Shown here piece by piece: positions 54,400 through 62,733 of a stretch of 64,000 nt of DNA. The notes below the pieces were generated by a model, which worked only from the letters and a program-made list of their open reading frames with translations, did no database searches and was not told where the DNA came from. The stretch covers positions 186,001 to 250,000 of the forward strand of contig NZ_FRBL01000008.1 in the NCBI RefSeq assembly GCF_900142605.1. The letters run 5' to 3'. How positions within the stretch are numbered: position 1 is the stretch's first letter; each line of letters begins with the position of its first letter. The position numbers were made by a program, and so were the translations under genes. The stretch is from Chitinophaga jiangningensis (lineage in GTDB: Bacteria > Bacteroidota > Bacteroidia > Chitinophagales > Chitinophagaceae).

Positions 54400-55860
54400 A
54401 TGAAGATATTTTCATTCCGGAAATACCCGATTTTATACGCGCTGATCATAGCAGCCACCCTTTTCTCCTGTAAAAAAATCCTGGATCCGCAAATCATTGA
54501 ATTACCCACCGCCGATAATGCTATCACCTCTTCCGCTGATGTGGAAAAGGCCATCGCATCGGCCTACTCCTACCTGCGTGCAGTAGTTCCTGATAAAGTT
54601 TTTTTAATGGGAGATGTACGCGCCAACCTGTTCACCAGCTACTCGGATGTGCAGAACGTAAGAGTGGAAACACCCATCCCGCAAAACACCGCTGCCGCGT
54701 TACTCAACAACGACGGCGGTAACTGGAACCAGTTCTACACCGTCATCGCGCAATGTAACCTGGTACTGGACCGCATCAGCAAGATTAACATCTACGACGA
54801 AAAAACACGCCGCCGCCACATCGGCGAGGCCAGCTTCATCAGAGCCCTCACCTACTTCTACCTCGTGCGCTTCTGGGGCGACGTACCCATGAACCTCCAG
54901 GCCATTAATATCGACAATATACCACGCACACCACAGGCAGAGGTATTTAAACAAATCAATGCCGACCTCGATATCGCCATCAACAACCTGGACCTGAAGT
55001 ATGCGGATGGGGATGCGGCCGTACGCGCTACAAAAGGTGCTGCCTGGGCCATCAAAGCGCACGTATCCGGATGGAACCACGATTACGCTACCTGCGAAAA
55101 GTACTGCGACAGCGTGATCACCGCCGGCCCTTACAGCCTCGTGCCTACCTCCAATCTCATCAGCATCTTCATCGGTAAATCCAGCGAAGGCATCTTTGAA
55201 CTCAACTTCGATGTAAACACCCGGGAAGTACAAAAAAACCGCGTATTTAACAGAACACTGGGCAGACCATGGTACACGGATTACAGCGACGGTGGCGGCG
55301 GTAGCGACAGATACCTCCTCACGCCTCACCGCGACCAGATCAACAACATGTTTACCCCCGGCGTAAAAGATGATCGTATAGCCACCTGGTTTATATACGA
55401 GACCTACCTCCAGGGGAAAAATGAAGACCGCGTATTCCTCGGCAAATACAGAACCCTGCAGCTGAAAGGAGATACCTCTTCTCAAAACATCAATGAATCC
55501 AATATCATCATTACTCGCCTCGCAGACATCCTGCTGCTGCGCGCCGAAGCCCTTGCATCCAACGGCATCAACCGCAACGCTGAAGCAGCGGACCTGCTCA
55601 ATCGTGTACGCCGCCGCGCTAACGCACCGGAGTACACCGGTGGTGGTAACATCCAGGATACCATCCTGCTGGAGCGCAAAAAAGAATTACTCGGGGAAGG
55701 CCAGTACTTCTTCGACCTGGTTAGAAACCGGAAAATTGATAAAGATACCCGTATCAAACAGGCTGACTGGTACGAGAAAGGTGCCTGGCTGCTACCCATC
55801 AGCCAAACCATCATCGCCAAATCTAATTTCGTCATCACCCAGAACGATTTCTGGAAATAA
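54400..55860 (+). CDS. SusD/RagB-type ligand-binding lipoprotein
   Basis: The 486-residue product has lipobox LFSC (Cys24), then KKILDPQIIELPTADNA, TPR-like helices (FIRALTYFYLVRFWGDVPMNL, KGAAWAIKAHVSGWNHDYATC) and the C-terminal TRLADILLLRAEALASNGINR, LLERKKELLGEGQYFFDLVR and LLPISQTIIAKS motifs. It is the surface partner of the SusC six bases upstream, and the fasciclin gene starts ten bases after it. Confidence 0.95.
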   Translation: MKIFSFRKYPILYALIIAATLFSCKKILDPQIIELPTADNAITSSADVEKAIASAYSYLRAVVPDKVFLMGDVRANLFTSYSDVQNVRVETPIPQNTAAALLNNDGGNWNQFYTVIAQCNLVLDRISKINIYDEKTRRRHIGEASFIRALTYFYLVRFWGDVPMNLQAINIDNIPRTPQAEVFKQINADLDIAINNLDLKYADGDAAVRATKGAAWAIKAHVSGWNHDYATCEKYCDSVITAGPYSLVPTSNLISIFIGKSSEGIFELNFDVNTREVQKNRVFNRTLGRPWYTDYSDGGGGSDRYLLTPHRDQINNMFTPGVKDDRIATWFIYETYLQGKNEDRVFLGKYRTLQLKGDTSSQNINESNIIITRLADILLLRAEALASNGINRNAEAADLLNRVRRRANAPEYTGGGNIQDTILLERKKELLGEGQYFFDLVRNRKIDKDTRIKQADWYEKGAWLLPISQTIIAKSNFVITQNDFWK

Positions 55861-55870
55861 CCTATGCGCC

Positions 55871-56539
55871 ATGTATAAAAATATCTTCCTGAAAATATAC
55901 ACTTTCACCATGCTGGCAGCCCTGGCATTGCCAGCCTGCCGCAAAAATGATTATTATGTGGACGGTGGCCTGTCCGGCCAATCCCGCGAGGAAATGAATA
56001 TGCCCGTCTATGATTTTCTCGCCAGCAGGTCCAACCACATGTTCGACTCACTGGTAAAAATCATCGATATCCTGGATGCCAAAGCATTGGTAAACCAGCC
56101 AAACATCACCTTCTTTGCCGCACCTAACAGTGCCGTACAAAGATTACAGCTGAATTTCAAACCGGACGATAAACAAACACCACGCCCGCTATCCTCCATC
56201 GGGAAAGACACACTGCGCTTCCTGCTTGGCCGCTTCATCATCCCTAACGCGAAAATCACCCTGGAAAAAGCGGTGACCGATAAGGAAATGTTTTACAAAG
56301 CTGAAAATGGTGACAGCCTGTTCCTGTACGGAAGAGGTGGCGGTATCCAGCCGGGAAGTTCTCTCCCTACCTCTGCGTTTTACATAGAATACACCCACGT
56401 AAAAATTCCGGGACTGGATTCCACACGTTATACCGGCGGCATACAAACGCATAATCTCATCACCGCCAATGCAGTGGTGCATGTACTGAAAAACGGCGCC
56501 AGCTTTGGCGCCGGCCTTAAACAGAAATATTACCGATAA
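55871..56539 (+). CDS. fasciclin-domain lipoprotein
   Basis: The start is the ATG at 55871; the longer open frame running back into susD is antisense to no feature and simply continues in another frame. The 222-residue product has lipobox LALPAC (Cys23) and a fasciclin (FAS1)-like region: VKIIDILDAKALVNQPNIT, FFAAPNSAVQRL, DTLRFLLGRFIIPNAKIT and a final HNLITANAVVHVLKNG. FAS1 domains mediate adhesion or ligand contact. Here it is probably an accessory surface lipoprotein of the SusCD complex. Confidence 0.85.
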   Translation: MYKNIFLKIYTFTMLAALALPACRKNDYYVDGGLSGQSREEMNMPVYDFLASRSNHMFDSLVKIIDILDAKALVNQPNITFFAAPNSAVQRLQLNFKPDDKQTPRPLSSIGKDTLRFLLGRFIIPNAKITLEKAVTDKEMFYKAENGDSLFLYGRGGGIQPGSSLPTSAFYIEYTHVKIPGLDSTRYTGGIQTHNLITANAVVHVLKNGASFGAGLKQKYYR

Positions 56540-56556
56540 CCTAAAAGCTTCGTAAC

Positions 56557-57474
56557 ATGACACGTATTATCAACTGCTGGATACTGGCGCTCACACTGTT
56601 TGCCATGTCCTGCTCCAAAGATAAAACAGACGGCTTCCTGAGCCCGGCCATCAAATACACGAACCCCACTATTAATGCATCCATTGGTGGCACCCTCATC
56701 GTTACTGCCGCTATGGTAGCGGATGAATCGAGTAAGCCACTCACTTTCTCCATCGATGCTATCCGCGCTGCAGACGGTAAGGTGATGCAGTCGCTGATGG
56801 ACTATAAAGTAAAAACCTGGTGGTGGAAGTCAGCCTATACAACAAAGGAAAAAACAGCAAAGGAAATCGACGACAAGCGCCAGCTGCTGGAGCGCCCCGC
56901 GATCGATATCAATCCGGAAAACGGGTCAATTATCATTTACCCGGAATTCGATACCCTGCAAATGCCAAAGGGGAAATATACCCTCGATATACGCGTAAAA
57001 AACTCAGGGGGCGAAATGCTGATAAAGAACGCGCTTACCATCAATATTTCGTATGCGCTGGACTATGCTTATACCTTCCAGGGAATTGATGGTAACCTTA
57101 CCGGTATTGAAGTGAATTTTAAAAGAACCAGTCTTACCGGTAATAAAATTGCGGTTTATTTTACGGATAAGAACAACAACCCGGTGGACCCTGAAAAGCT
57201 GATCGGGTATGATTATTCCACTACACCCGGCGTAACGGACCTGAAGGACTGGCATAACCTGGGATTGGAAAACCCTACGAAATACACCGCTTTTCCTGAT
57301 CACCTGGAGCTGGAAGTAGCCAACTTCCCATTGCCTTATGTAGCCGGGAAAACGCTTACCATCGATATGTACAACAACGGGGATATCAACGGCGCCTATT
57401 TCAATTTCTGGTTTGCTTTTGCCATACGTAAAGAAGGCATGTGGACCATTAATATCAAATTAAACTATAAATAG
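56557..57474 (+). CDS. lipoprotein, DUF5007-like
   Basis: The 305-residue product has lipobox FAMSC (Cys19) followed by SKDKTDGFLSPAIKYTNPTI, and is strand-rich throughout. The pattern GFLSPxIKYxNPTIxASIGGTL and the ending FWFAFAIRKEGMWTINIKLNY match what I associate with DUF5007, found after SusCD-fasciclin genes in Chitinophagaceae; I hold this assignment loosely. It probably acts as a surface-exposed accessory protein. It ends the operon, 17 bases after the fasciclin gene. Confidence 0.75.
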   Translation: MTRIINCWILALTLFAMSCSKDKTDGFLSPAIKYTNPTINASIGGTLIVTAAMVADESSKPLTFSIDAIRAADGKVMQSLMDYKVKTWWWKSAYTTKEKTAKEIDDKRQLLERPAIDINPENGSIIIYPEFDTLQMPKGKYTLDIRVKNSGGEMLIKNALTINISYALDYAYTFQGIDGNLTGIEVNFKRTSLTGNKIAVYFTDKNNNPVDPEKLIGYDYSTTPGVTDLKDWHNLGLENPTKYTAFPDHLELEVANFPLPYVAGKTLTIDMYNNGDINGAYFNFWFAFAIRKEGMWTINIKLNYK

Positions 57475-57527
57475 CCTATGCTCCCTATAGCTGTGCCCAT
57501 GGCCCAGCACCACAAACAAATGCAAAA

Positions 57528-57591
57528 GGGGTTGTTGCACGCAACAACCCCAATAAATAACCAGGAGCCTCAAGGCTCCTGGTTATTTATT
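57528..57591. terminator. bidirectional terminator between convergent operons
   Basis: Two adjacent hairpins: one with ten-base arms (57528-57537 and 57542-57551), and one with 18-base perfect arms (57552-57569 and 57574-57591) and a TCAA loop. The second reaches into the stop codon of the downstream minus-strand gene and has A/T-rich outer ends on both sides, so it can end transcription from either direction. Confidence 0.75.
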
Positions 57592-58294
57592 TATCAAAAT
57601 GCGCTTCAAACTCCCGCTCTTTCCCTAACTGATCCACTACTTTAATATGCACATGATAATGCCCCGCTGGTGCCGCACTTACATTTACATGCTTATGTAA
57701 ATGATAAGTGGTTTGCCCTACCATGGCCGCATCGGTATACGTAACTTCGTACTCCCATCCGCCGTGGATTTCCACGGTTACGCCGGCGATTTTATTTGGC
57801 GCTGTAATATCTCCCCCCACATGTAAATCAGTTTTATCTGTATTTAATTTCAGCTCCAAACCATCCAGGGAAGGTAATGTAGCATCCATTTTGATTTCCA
57901 GCTCCGACTCCACTTCCGTTTGCTTACCCTGCTGATCTATAACGGTTAGATGTATATGATATTTGCCGGCGGCAGCTTCCGCAGGTATATCAATATGTTT
58001 GTGAAAATCTGCATTTTTTACACCCGCAAAGCCTTCGGTGTAGGTGGAATCAAATTTCCAGCCGCCGGATTCCTGTGAATGAATATCCACTGTAATTGCC
58101 TTAATACCGCCAGGAGCAATGATTGTAGCATCGATATGCAAATCGCTGCCGGCATAAGCCACTTTGCTGTTGTTACTGCCGATTTCTTTCAGGCTAATAG
58201 TAGCGGCAGGCGCCACGTCATCTTTTTTGGAACAGGCGAATAAGCCGGCCGACATTGCCAGCACCATCCCGATTTTCCCGAGGGACCATTTCAT
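57587..58294 (-). CDS. DUF4625 lipoprotein with two tandem domains, His-rich
   Basis: The 235-residue product has lipobox LFAC (Cys21) and two Ig-like DUF4625 domains (about 30-132 and 135-235), each with a KAITVDIHS or VTVEIHG strand, a Thr-Tyr turn and a closing GKYHIHLTVIDQQGK or GHYHVHIKVVDQLGK. Histidines recur in HKHIDI, KYHIHL, HLHKHVNV and HYHVHI, a density that suggests metal binding. It is the last gene of the operon led by the TonB-dependent receptor, 29 bases after the first DUF4625 gene. Metal binding is inferred; the family's role is not established. Confidence 0.85.
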   Translation of the reverse strand: MKWSLGKIGMVLAMSAGLFACSKKDDVAPAATISLKEIGSNNSKVAYAGSDLHIDATIIAPGGIKAITVDIHSQESGGWKFDSTYTEGFAGVKNADFHKHIDIPAEAAAGKYHIHLTVIDQQGKQTEVESELEIKMDATLPSLDGLELKLNTDKTDLHVGGDITAPNKIAGVTVEIHGGWEYEVTYTDAAMVGQTTYHLHKHVNVSAAPAGHYHVHIKVVDQLGKEREFEAHFDK

Positions 58295-58323
58295 GATAGT
58301 TGAATTTTTAAATGAATAAATAT

Positions 58324-58800
58324 TTAGATAATTTTTATGCTGATGCCCTTCATCGTTTGCCAGCCTTCCTTGTCCGTCAGGCGGATCATGAAGTGATAAT
58401 CGCCGGGATCCACATCCACCGGCACTGCAATCTCCGCAGTGGCCGTATAATCAGCGGCTCCGGCAGGTATCGGATAGTCTTTAATGAACAGCATGGGTTT
58501 TACAGGCGCCTTCACCCCCTCTTCATCACAAACTTTCACCTCCGTGCTGTGCGTGTGATGGTCGAAGTTGTGGTGTATATCCAGGCTGTACGATCCCAAT
58601 GCCATATTATCGGTAAACCTTGCACGGAAGGTGAAAGTCCTGCCACGTTCCAGGATACTGCACTGCTGCGGGAAAGCGCCGGAAATACCCAGGTCTATTT
58701 CCGGATAGGCAGTATCTGTTTGCTGATCATCCCTGCTACAGGAGTAAAATGTAATGGCCGTCAGCAATAGCAGCCCGTAATACAATCGTGTTCGTTTCAT
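58324..58800 (-). CDS. DUF4625 lipoprotein, His-rich
   Basis: The 158-residue product has lipobox FYSC (Cys21) and one DUF4625 domain ending PGDYHFMIRLTDKEGWQTMKG. The stretch LDIHHNFDHHTHS carries five histidines in 13 residues. It lies 39 bases after the receptor stop and 29 bases before the second DUF4625 gene. It may pass metal to the receptor or hold it at the surface. Confidence 0.85.
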   Translation of the reverse strand: MKRTRLYYGLLLLTAITFYSCSRDDQQTDTAYPEIDLGISGAFPQQCSILERGRTFTFRARFTDNMALGSYSLDIHHNFDHHTHSTEVKVCDEEGVKAPVKPMLFIKDYPIPAGAADYTATAEIAVPVDVDPGDYHFMIRLTDKEGWQTMKGISIKII

Positions 58801-58839
58801 ATTGCTTTTTTATTTTTTTAGGGAGATGTTAGCGCCGCA

Positions 58840-61017
58840 TCAGATAGCCTTTTCGTTACGGGTAACGGTAACGGGTATACTAAGCGACAACACAATATTT
58901 CTACCCGCCTCCGGCAAGGCAATCAGGCGGTAAAAGCTCGTGTGGTCGAGGTAATTGGTATTCAGTAAATTTTGTATTTGCAGGTTGAGCGCTAATGGCT
59001 GGCCTTTGATATTTAACTTACTGCCGGCATTAAATCCAAGCAACTGGTAACCGGAGGTAGTCCGCTCTGGTGGAACAATGCGGCGTTGTGCTGCAGTAAT
59101 CCGGTAATCCACTCCTATCCAGGAATTTTTACTGAAGGAATAATTAGCGGATAGCAGCGCCGAAGGTGGCGGTGTAAATGGTAACGTATACCCTTTCTTA
59201 CTTCCGGAGAGTTGACGGTTGTATAAATATTCCCCTGCAAACCCCAGCTGCAAACGCTCCCATAACTTGTACTGTGCCTGTAGTTCAGCTCCATATCTCC
59301 ATACCTTACTTTGTGCATAATAAAACACCTGGTTGCCCGCGCCATATTGGTAGTCGTGCTCCGCAGTGGGATTCAGGTAGATGTAGTTAGAGAAATAATT
59401 CAGGTACGGGGTCAGTTGTACCGACCATCGGTCGGTATTCCACCCGATGCCCAGGTCCAGCTGGTAGCTGCGCTCCGGTGAGAGATTTACATCTCCCCGC
59501 TCATACCTGAAATAATGATAGTTGACACCGTTAGCCCCCAGCTCCTTTGCGATTGGCATGCGAAAGCTACTACCCACATTGGCTTTCAGCACTAAATGCT
59601 GCGGCTGATAGCTAATCCCGAACGACCAGTTAACACTGGAAAATCTGCGCGCAGTCGCTGTTGCACGCGATAAGTATTCGTGTGTCGTATCTTTTCCATT
59701 GATAATGGGAGATGTAAACCAATCAGCATAAGGCGCAATATTTATTTTACCGAGGTCGTACCGCAGCGCGCCATGAAGCAGCAAATCATCCGTTAATGCC
59801 AGTTTATCATAGGCATAAAAGCCTGCCTGCCATTGCGAAAAGGCCGGTATCAGAAAGCTCCAGCCGTCGATACGGTTACGCTGATACGAAATTTCGCCGC
59901 CATAGCGCAACTCATGCCTCCCCAGTTGATGGTAGTCGCTCAATGCCGTATTCCACACCGTTTTATCGTACTGCCGTTCCAGCGTTTTAGGCGTGGGCAT
60001 GCTTTCGGGGTATACCGGTGGCATGTATCCATGGTTCACATAGTGGTTATATTCCTGACGGAAGTTGCGCTGGAAGCCGGACTGCCACAGCAGCTGGTGC
60101 GTGCCAAGATGGAAAGTAGTTTTATTCACGAGCTTATAATGCGTGACTTCCTGCGAGGGCAGCTGTATATCACGGGAAGAGCGGTCATGCAATTCCGCAT
60201 CCACCCGGCGCGGCTCCAGTCCGTGTGCGTTGGCAAAAAACCCGGCTTTATTATACACGATGCTGCCATAAAAAGTAGTGGCCGCGTGCCTGCCTATCCA
60301 GCCGGTACTCACATGCGCATTGCGCTCCCGACCCGCCGTATTGCGCACCTGGTGGTTGTGCAGCGGTGCGGCATAACTGTATACATACACCGTATCTGCC
60401 GGCACGCGGTAGTCGCCATAATCGGTGGCTGTTACGCGGGCCGTCATAAACCAGTTACTGGTACGTGCAAACACCTGTGCGGACATGGCCAGTTGGCGGT
60501 TATTACTTTTTCCGGTGAGATCCAGGGAGCCGCCATAGGTATGTGCTGCGGGCGGGGCCGGCGACTTGATATCAATAGCGCCACCGATCGCGTCCGCACC
60601 ATAGAGAAAGGCAGCCGGACCTTTCACAATCTCTATCTGCCCGGCATTAAACTGATCTATTTCTAATCCATGATCCGCGCCCCACTGCTGCCCTTCGTGC
60701 TTGATGCCATGCTCCGCCACCACCACCTGGTTGAAGCCCAGCCCGCGTATAAGCGGCTTGGAATTACCCGAGCCAATGCCAATGGATTTGATGCCCGGCA
60801 GCTTTTCGAGCGATTTCATCAAACTACCGCCCATATTGCGACGGATATATTCACGGTTCACCATTTCCATCGGCAGCGCACTCTCCTTTATGCGGCGCTC
60901 CGTATGATTTCCCGTTACCGTTACACCGGCTAATGTATCATTGGCAATAAGTTTTTGGGCATGCACAGGCCTACTCCATGCCGCCAGCAGCAGCATACAG
61001 ATAAGAATAATTCGCAT
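58840..61017 (-). CDS. TonB-dependent receptor, probably for a metal
   Basis: The 725-residue product has a signal peptide (1-20, ending RPVHAQ), a plug starting LAGVTVTGNHTERRIKESALPM with KLPGIKSIGIGSGNSKPLIRG, and a barrel ending IVLSLSIPVTVTRNEKAI. The plug has HGIKHEGQQWGADHGLEIDQ, which resembles the EGxxWGxDHGLEID region of zinc receptors of the ZnuD type. A long His-rich extracellular loop (YNHYVNHGYMPPVYPESMP) follows. No carboxypeptidase-like or STN domain is present, so it is a classical receptor and not SusC. Its start region is duplicated in the tandem array just upstream. Confidence 0.9.
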   Translation of the reverse strand: MRIILICMLLLAAWSRPVHAQKLIANDTLAGVTVTGNHTERRIKESALPMEMVNREYIRRNMGGSLMKSLEKLPGIKSIGIGSGNSKPLIRGLGFNQVVVAEHGIKHEGQQWGADHGLEIDQFNAGQIEIVKGPAAFLYGADAIGGAIDIKSPAPPAAHTYGGSLDLTGKSNNRQLAMSAQVFARTSNWFMTARVTATDYGDYRVPADTVYVYSYAAPLHNHQVRNTAGRERNAHVSTGWIGRHAATTFYGSIVYNKAGFFANAHGLEPRRVDAELHDRSSRDIQLPSQEVTHYKLVNKTTFHLGTHQLLWQSGFQRNFRQEYNHYVNHGYMPPVYPESMPTPKTLERQYDKTVWNTALSDYHQLGRHELRYGGEISYQRNRIDGWSFLIPAFSQWQAGFYAYDKLALTDDLLLHGALRYDLGKINIAPYADWFTSPIINGKDTTHEYLSRATATARRFSSVNWSFGISYQPQHLVLKANVGSSFRMPIAKELGANGVNYHYFRYERGDVNLSPERSYQLDLGIGWNTDRWSVQLTPYLNYFSNYIYLNPTAEHDYQYGAGNQVFYYAQSKVWRYGAELQAQYKLWERLQLGFAGEYLYNRQLSGSKKGYTLPFTPPPSALLSANYSFSKNSWIGVDYRITAAQRRIVPPERTTSGYQLLGFNAGSKLNIKGQPLALNLQIQNLLNTNYLDHTSFYRLIALPEAGRNIVLSLSIPVTVTRNEKAI

Positions 61018-61020
61018 ATC

Positions 61021-62262
61021 ATTGATTAAATTCCCGCATCACGTTTGAAATGGTTTCATCAAACGATCATTGCGATTTAAAAACAATTTTTCCCCGTGTA
61101 GAGACGCCTGGCAGGCGTCTATTCGCACCAATCTCCCATGCTTTCTCCATATGAAAACATAACATTGGATTGCTGCGAAGATTGTGTTTTGATAGACGCC
61201 TGCCATGCGTCTCTACGCGGCAGGGAATAGTCCAACAGCATATACAACAATAATTCGCATATTTTGAACAGACTATTGATTAAATGCCGGCATCACGTTT
61301 AAGATGGTTTCATCAAACGATCATTGCGATTTGAAAACAATTCCCCCCCGTGTAGAGACGCCTGGCAGGCGTCTATTCGCACCAATCTCCAATGCTTTCT
61401 CCGCTACAATAAATTCAATTCAATATGAAAACATAACATTGATTGCTGCGAAGATTGTGTTTTGATAGACGCCTGCCAGGCGTCTCTACGCAGCAGGGAA
61501 TAGTCCAGCAGCATATACAACAATAATTCGAATATTTTGAACAGACTATTGATTAAATGCCGGCATCACGTTTAAGATGGTTTCATCAAACGATCATTGC
61601 CATTTGAAAACAATTTACCCCCGTGTAGAGACGCCTGGCAGGCGTCTATTCGCACCAATCTCCAATGCTTTCTCCATATGAAAACATAACATTGGATTGC
61701 TGCGAAGATTGTGTTTTGATAGACGCCTGCCAGGCGTCTCTACGCGGCAGGGAATAGTCCAGCAGCATATACAACAATAATTCGAATATTTTGAACAGAC
61801 TATTGATTAAATGCCGGCATCACGTTTAAGATGGTTTCATCAAACGATCATTGCCATTTGAAAACAATTTACCCCCGTGTAGAGACGCCTGGCAGGCGTC
61901 TATTCGCACCAATCTCCAATGCTTTCTCCATATGAAAACATAACATTGGATTGCTGCGGAGATTGTGTTTTGATAGACGCCTGCCAGGCGTCTCTACGCA
62001 GCAGGGAATAGTCCAGCAGCATATGCAACAATAATTCGCATATTTTGAACAGACTATTGATTAAATGCCGGCATCACGTTTAAGATGGTTTCATCAAACG
62101 ATCATTGCGATTTGAAAACAATTTACCCCCGTGTAGAGACGCCTGGCAGGCGTCTATTCGCACCAATCTCCAATGCTTTCTCCATATGAAAACATAACAT
62201 TGATTGCTGCGAAGATGGTGTTTTGATAGACGCCTGCCAGGCGTCTCTACGCAGCAGGGAGC
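61021..62262. repeat. tandem array of five ~254-bp units upstream of the receptor gene
   Basis: Units start at 61021, 61275, 61548, 61802 and 62056 (lengths 254, 273, 254, 254, and a partial fifth of about 207). Each begins ATTGATTAAATGCCGGCATC or a variant and contains a 119-bp palindrome-ended element (137 in unit 2, which has a small insertion). At each full unit's right end the minus strand reads a degenerate copy of the receptor start (ATGCGAATTATTGTTGTATA) that runs into a stop after 15 codons. The array lies between the His/Cys-rich gene and the receptor. No gene or transposase is inside. Confidence 0.92.
61098..61216. mobile_element. palindrome-ended 119-bp element, five copies in the array
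   Basis: Copies lie at 61098-61216, 61353-61489, 61625-61743, 61879-61997 and 62133-62250. Ends are a 25-base inverted repeat (GTAGAGACGCCTGGCAGGCG, then TCTAT, and its complement), each end itself a palindrome (AGACGCCTG-CAGGCGTCT). The interior of ~70 bases has no coding capacity. Size, inverted ends and internal palindromes resemble a MITE or REP-like element; no flanking duplication can be checked because the copies are embedded in a larger tandem unit. Confidence 0.6.
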
Positions 62263-62300
62263 AATCCATCCCTCCAGAGAGTCAGACCAGGAAAAAAACA

Positions 62301-62672
62301 TTACAATATGAAACTATACATTTCAGGAGGCCCCTGAATCGCGAAGAAATACCTGGGTGCCACATAGGTAAAGGCACTCCGGTAACTATATAACAATGGC
62401 AATGGGTAGGTTACCTCACTATTTGCTGTTGAAACAGCCCACACCAGGTAAGGTGAATCGTGATGTACCACATGGGAACAGTGACATTTAATCTGCGTTT
62501 TGGTAAGCTTAGCCTGCTCACTGTGTACGCTTTCCGAACAGGTATGCACATGCGTGGCAAAGCAGCCATGCAGCCACTGCGCCGGCACCTGGCTGATGGC
62601 AAATATTGCCAGCAGCATCCAGGCCATAACGGCGTTGAGCGACTTTCTCCTGTTTAGAAATAATTGAAACAT
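62301..62672 (-). CDS. small exported or membrane His/Cys-rich protein
   Basis: I start at ATG 62672 (123 residues) rather than the longer frame that overlaps the neighbouring gene. The start MFQLFLNRRKSLNAVMAWML begins a signal-like helix ending near SQVPAQW. The mature part has HGCFATHVHTCSESVHS and KCHCSHVVHHDSPYL, four cysteines and seven histidines in about 50 residues, a likely metal-binding patch. Gene order (this gene, TonB receptor, two DUF4625 genes) points to a metal-uptake operon, now split by the tandem repeats. A promoter box ends only five bases before this ATG, so the start may be leaderless or further in (62630). Confidence 0.7.
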   Translation of the reverse strand: MFQLFLNRRKSLNAVMAWMLLAIFAISQVPAQWLHGCFATHVHTCSESVHSEQAKLTKTQIKCHCSHVVHHDSPYLVWAVSTANSEVTYPLPLLYSYRSAFTYVAPRYFFAIQGPPEMYSFIL

Positions 62673-62677
62673 CGTTG

Positions 62678-62707
62678 CAAAAATAAGAAATACATCCAAC
62701 GATCCAA
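62678..62707 (-). promoter_or_regulatory. promoter of the His/Cys-rich gene
   Basis: The minus strand reads TTG (62707-62705), 19 bases, then TATTTTTG (62685-62678), a full match to the Bacteroidota promoter TTG-N19-TAnnTTTG. The -7 box ends five bases before the ATG at 62672. Confidence 0.7.
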
Positions 62708-62733
62708 GAAAATTCGAAAAAGAATTTATGTGA

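Noticed and set aside
54700..55485. 261-codon frame antisense to the third susD gene
   Set aside because: The sense strand encodes a complete SusD protein; the antisense product has no motif.
61021..62262. CRISPR array
   Set aside because: The whole ~254-bp unit is repeated with near identity. There are no short identical repeats separated by unique spacers, and no cas genes are nearby.
61021..62262. Insertion sequence
   Set aside because: No transposase frame is present inside or beside the array; the inverted-repeat ends enclose only ~70 non-coding bases.
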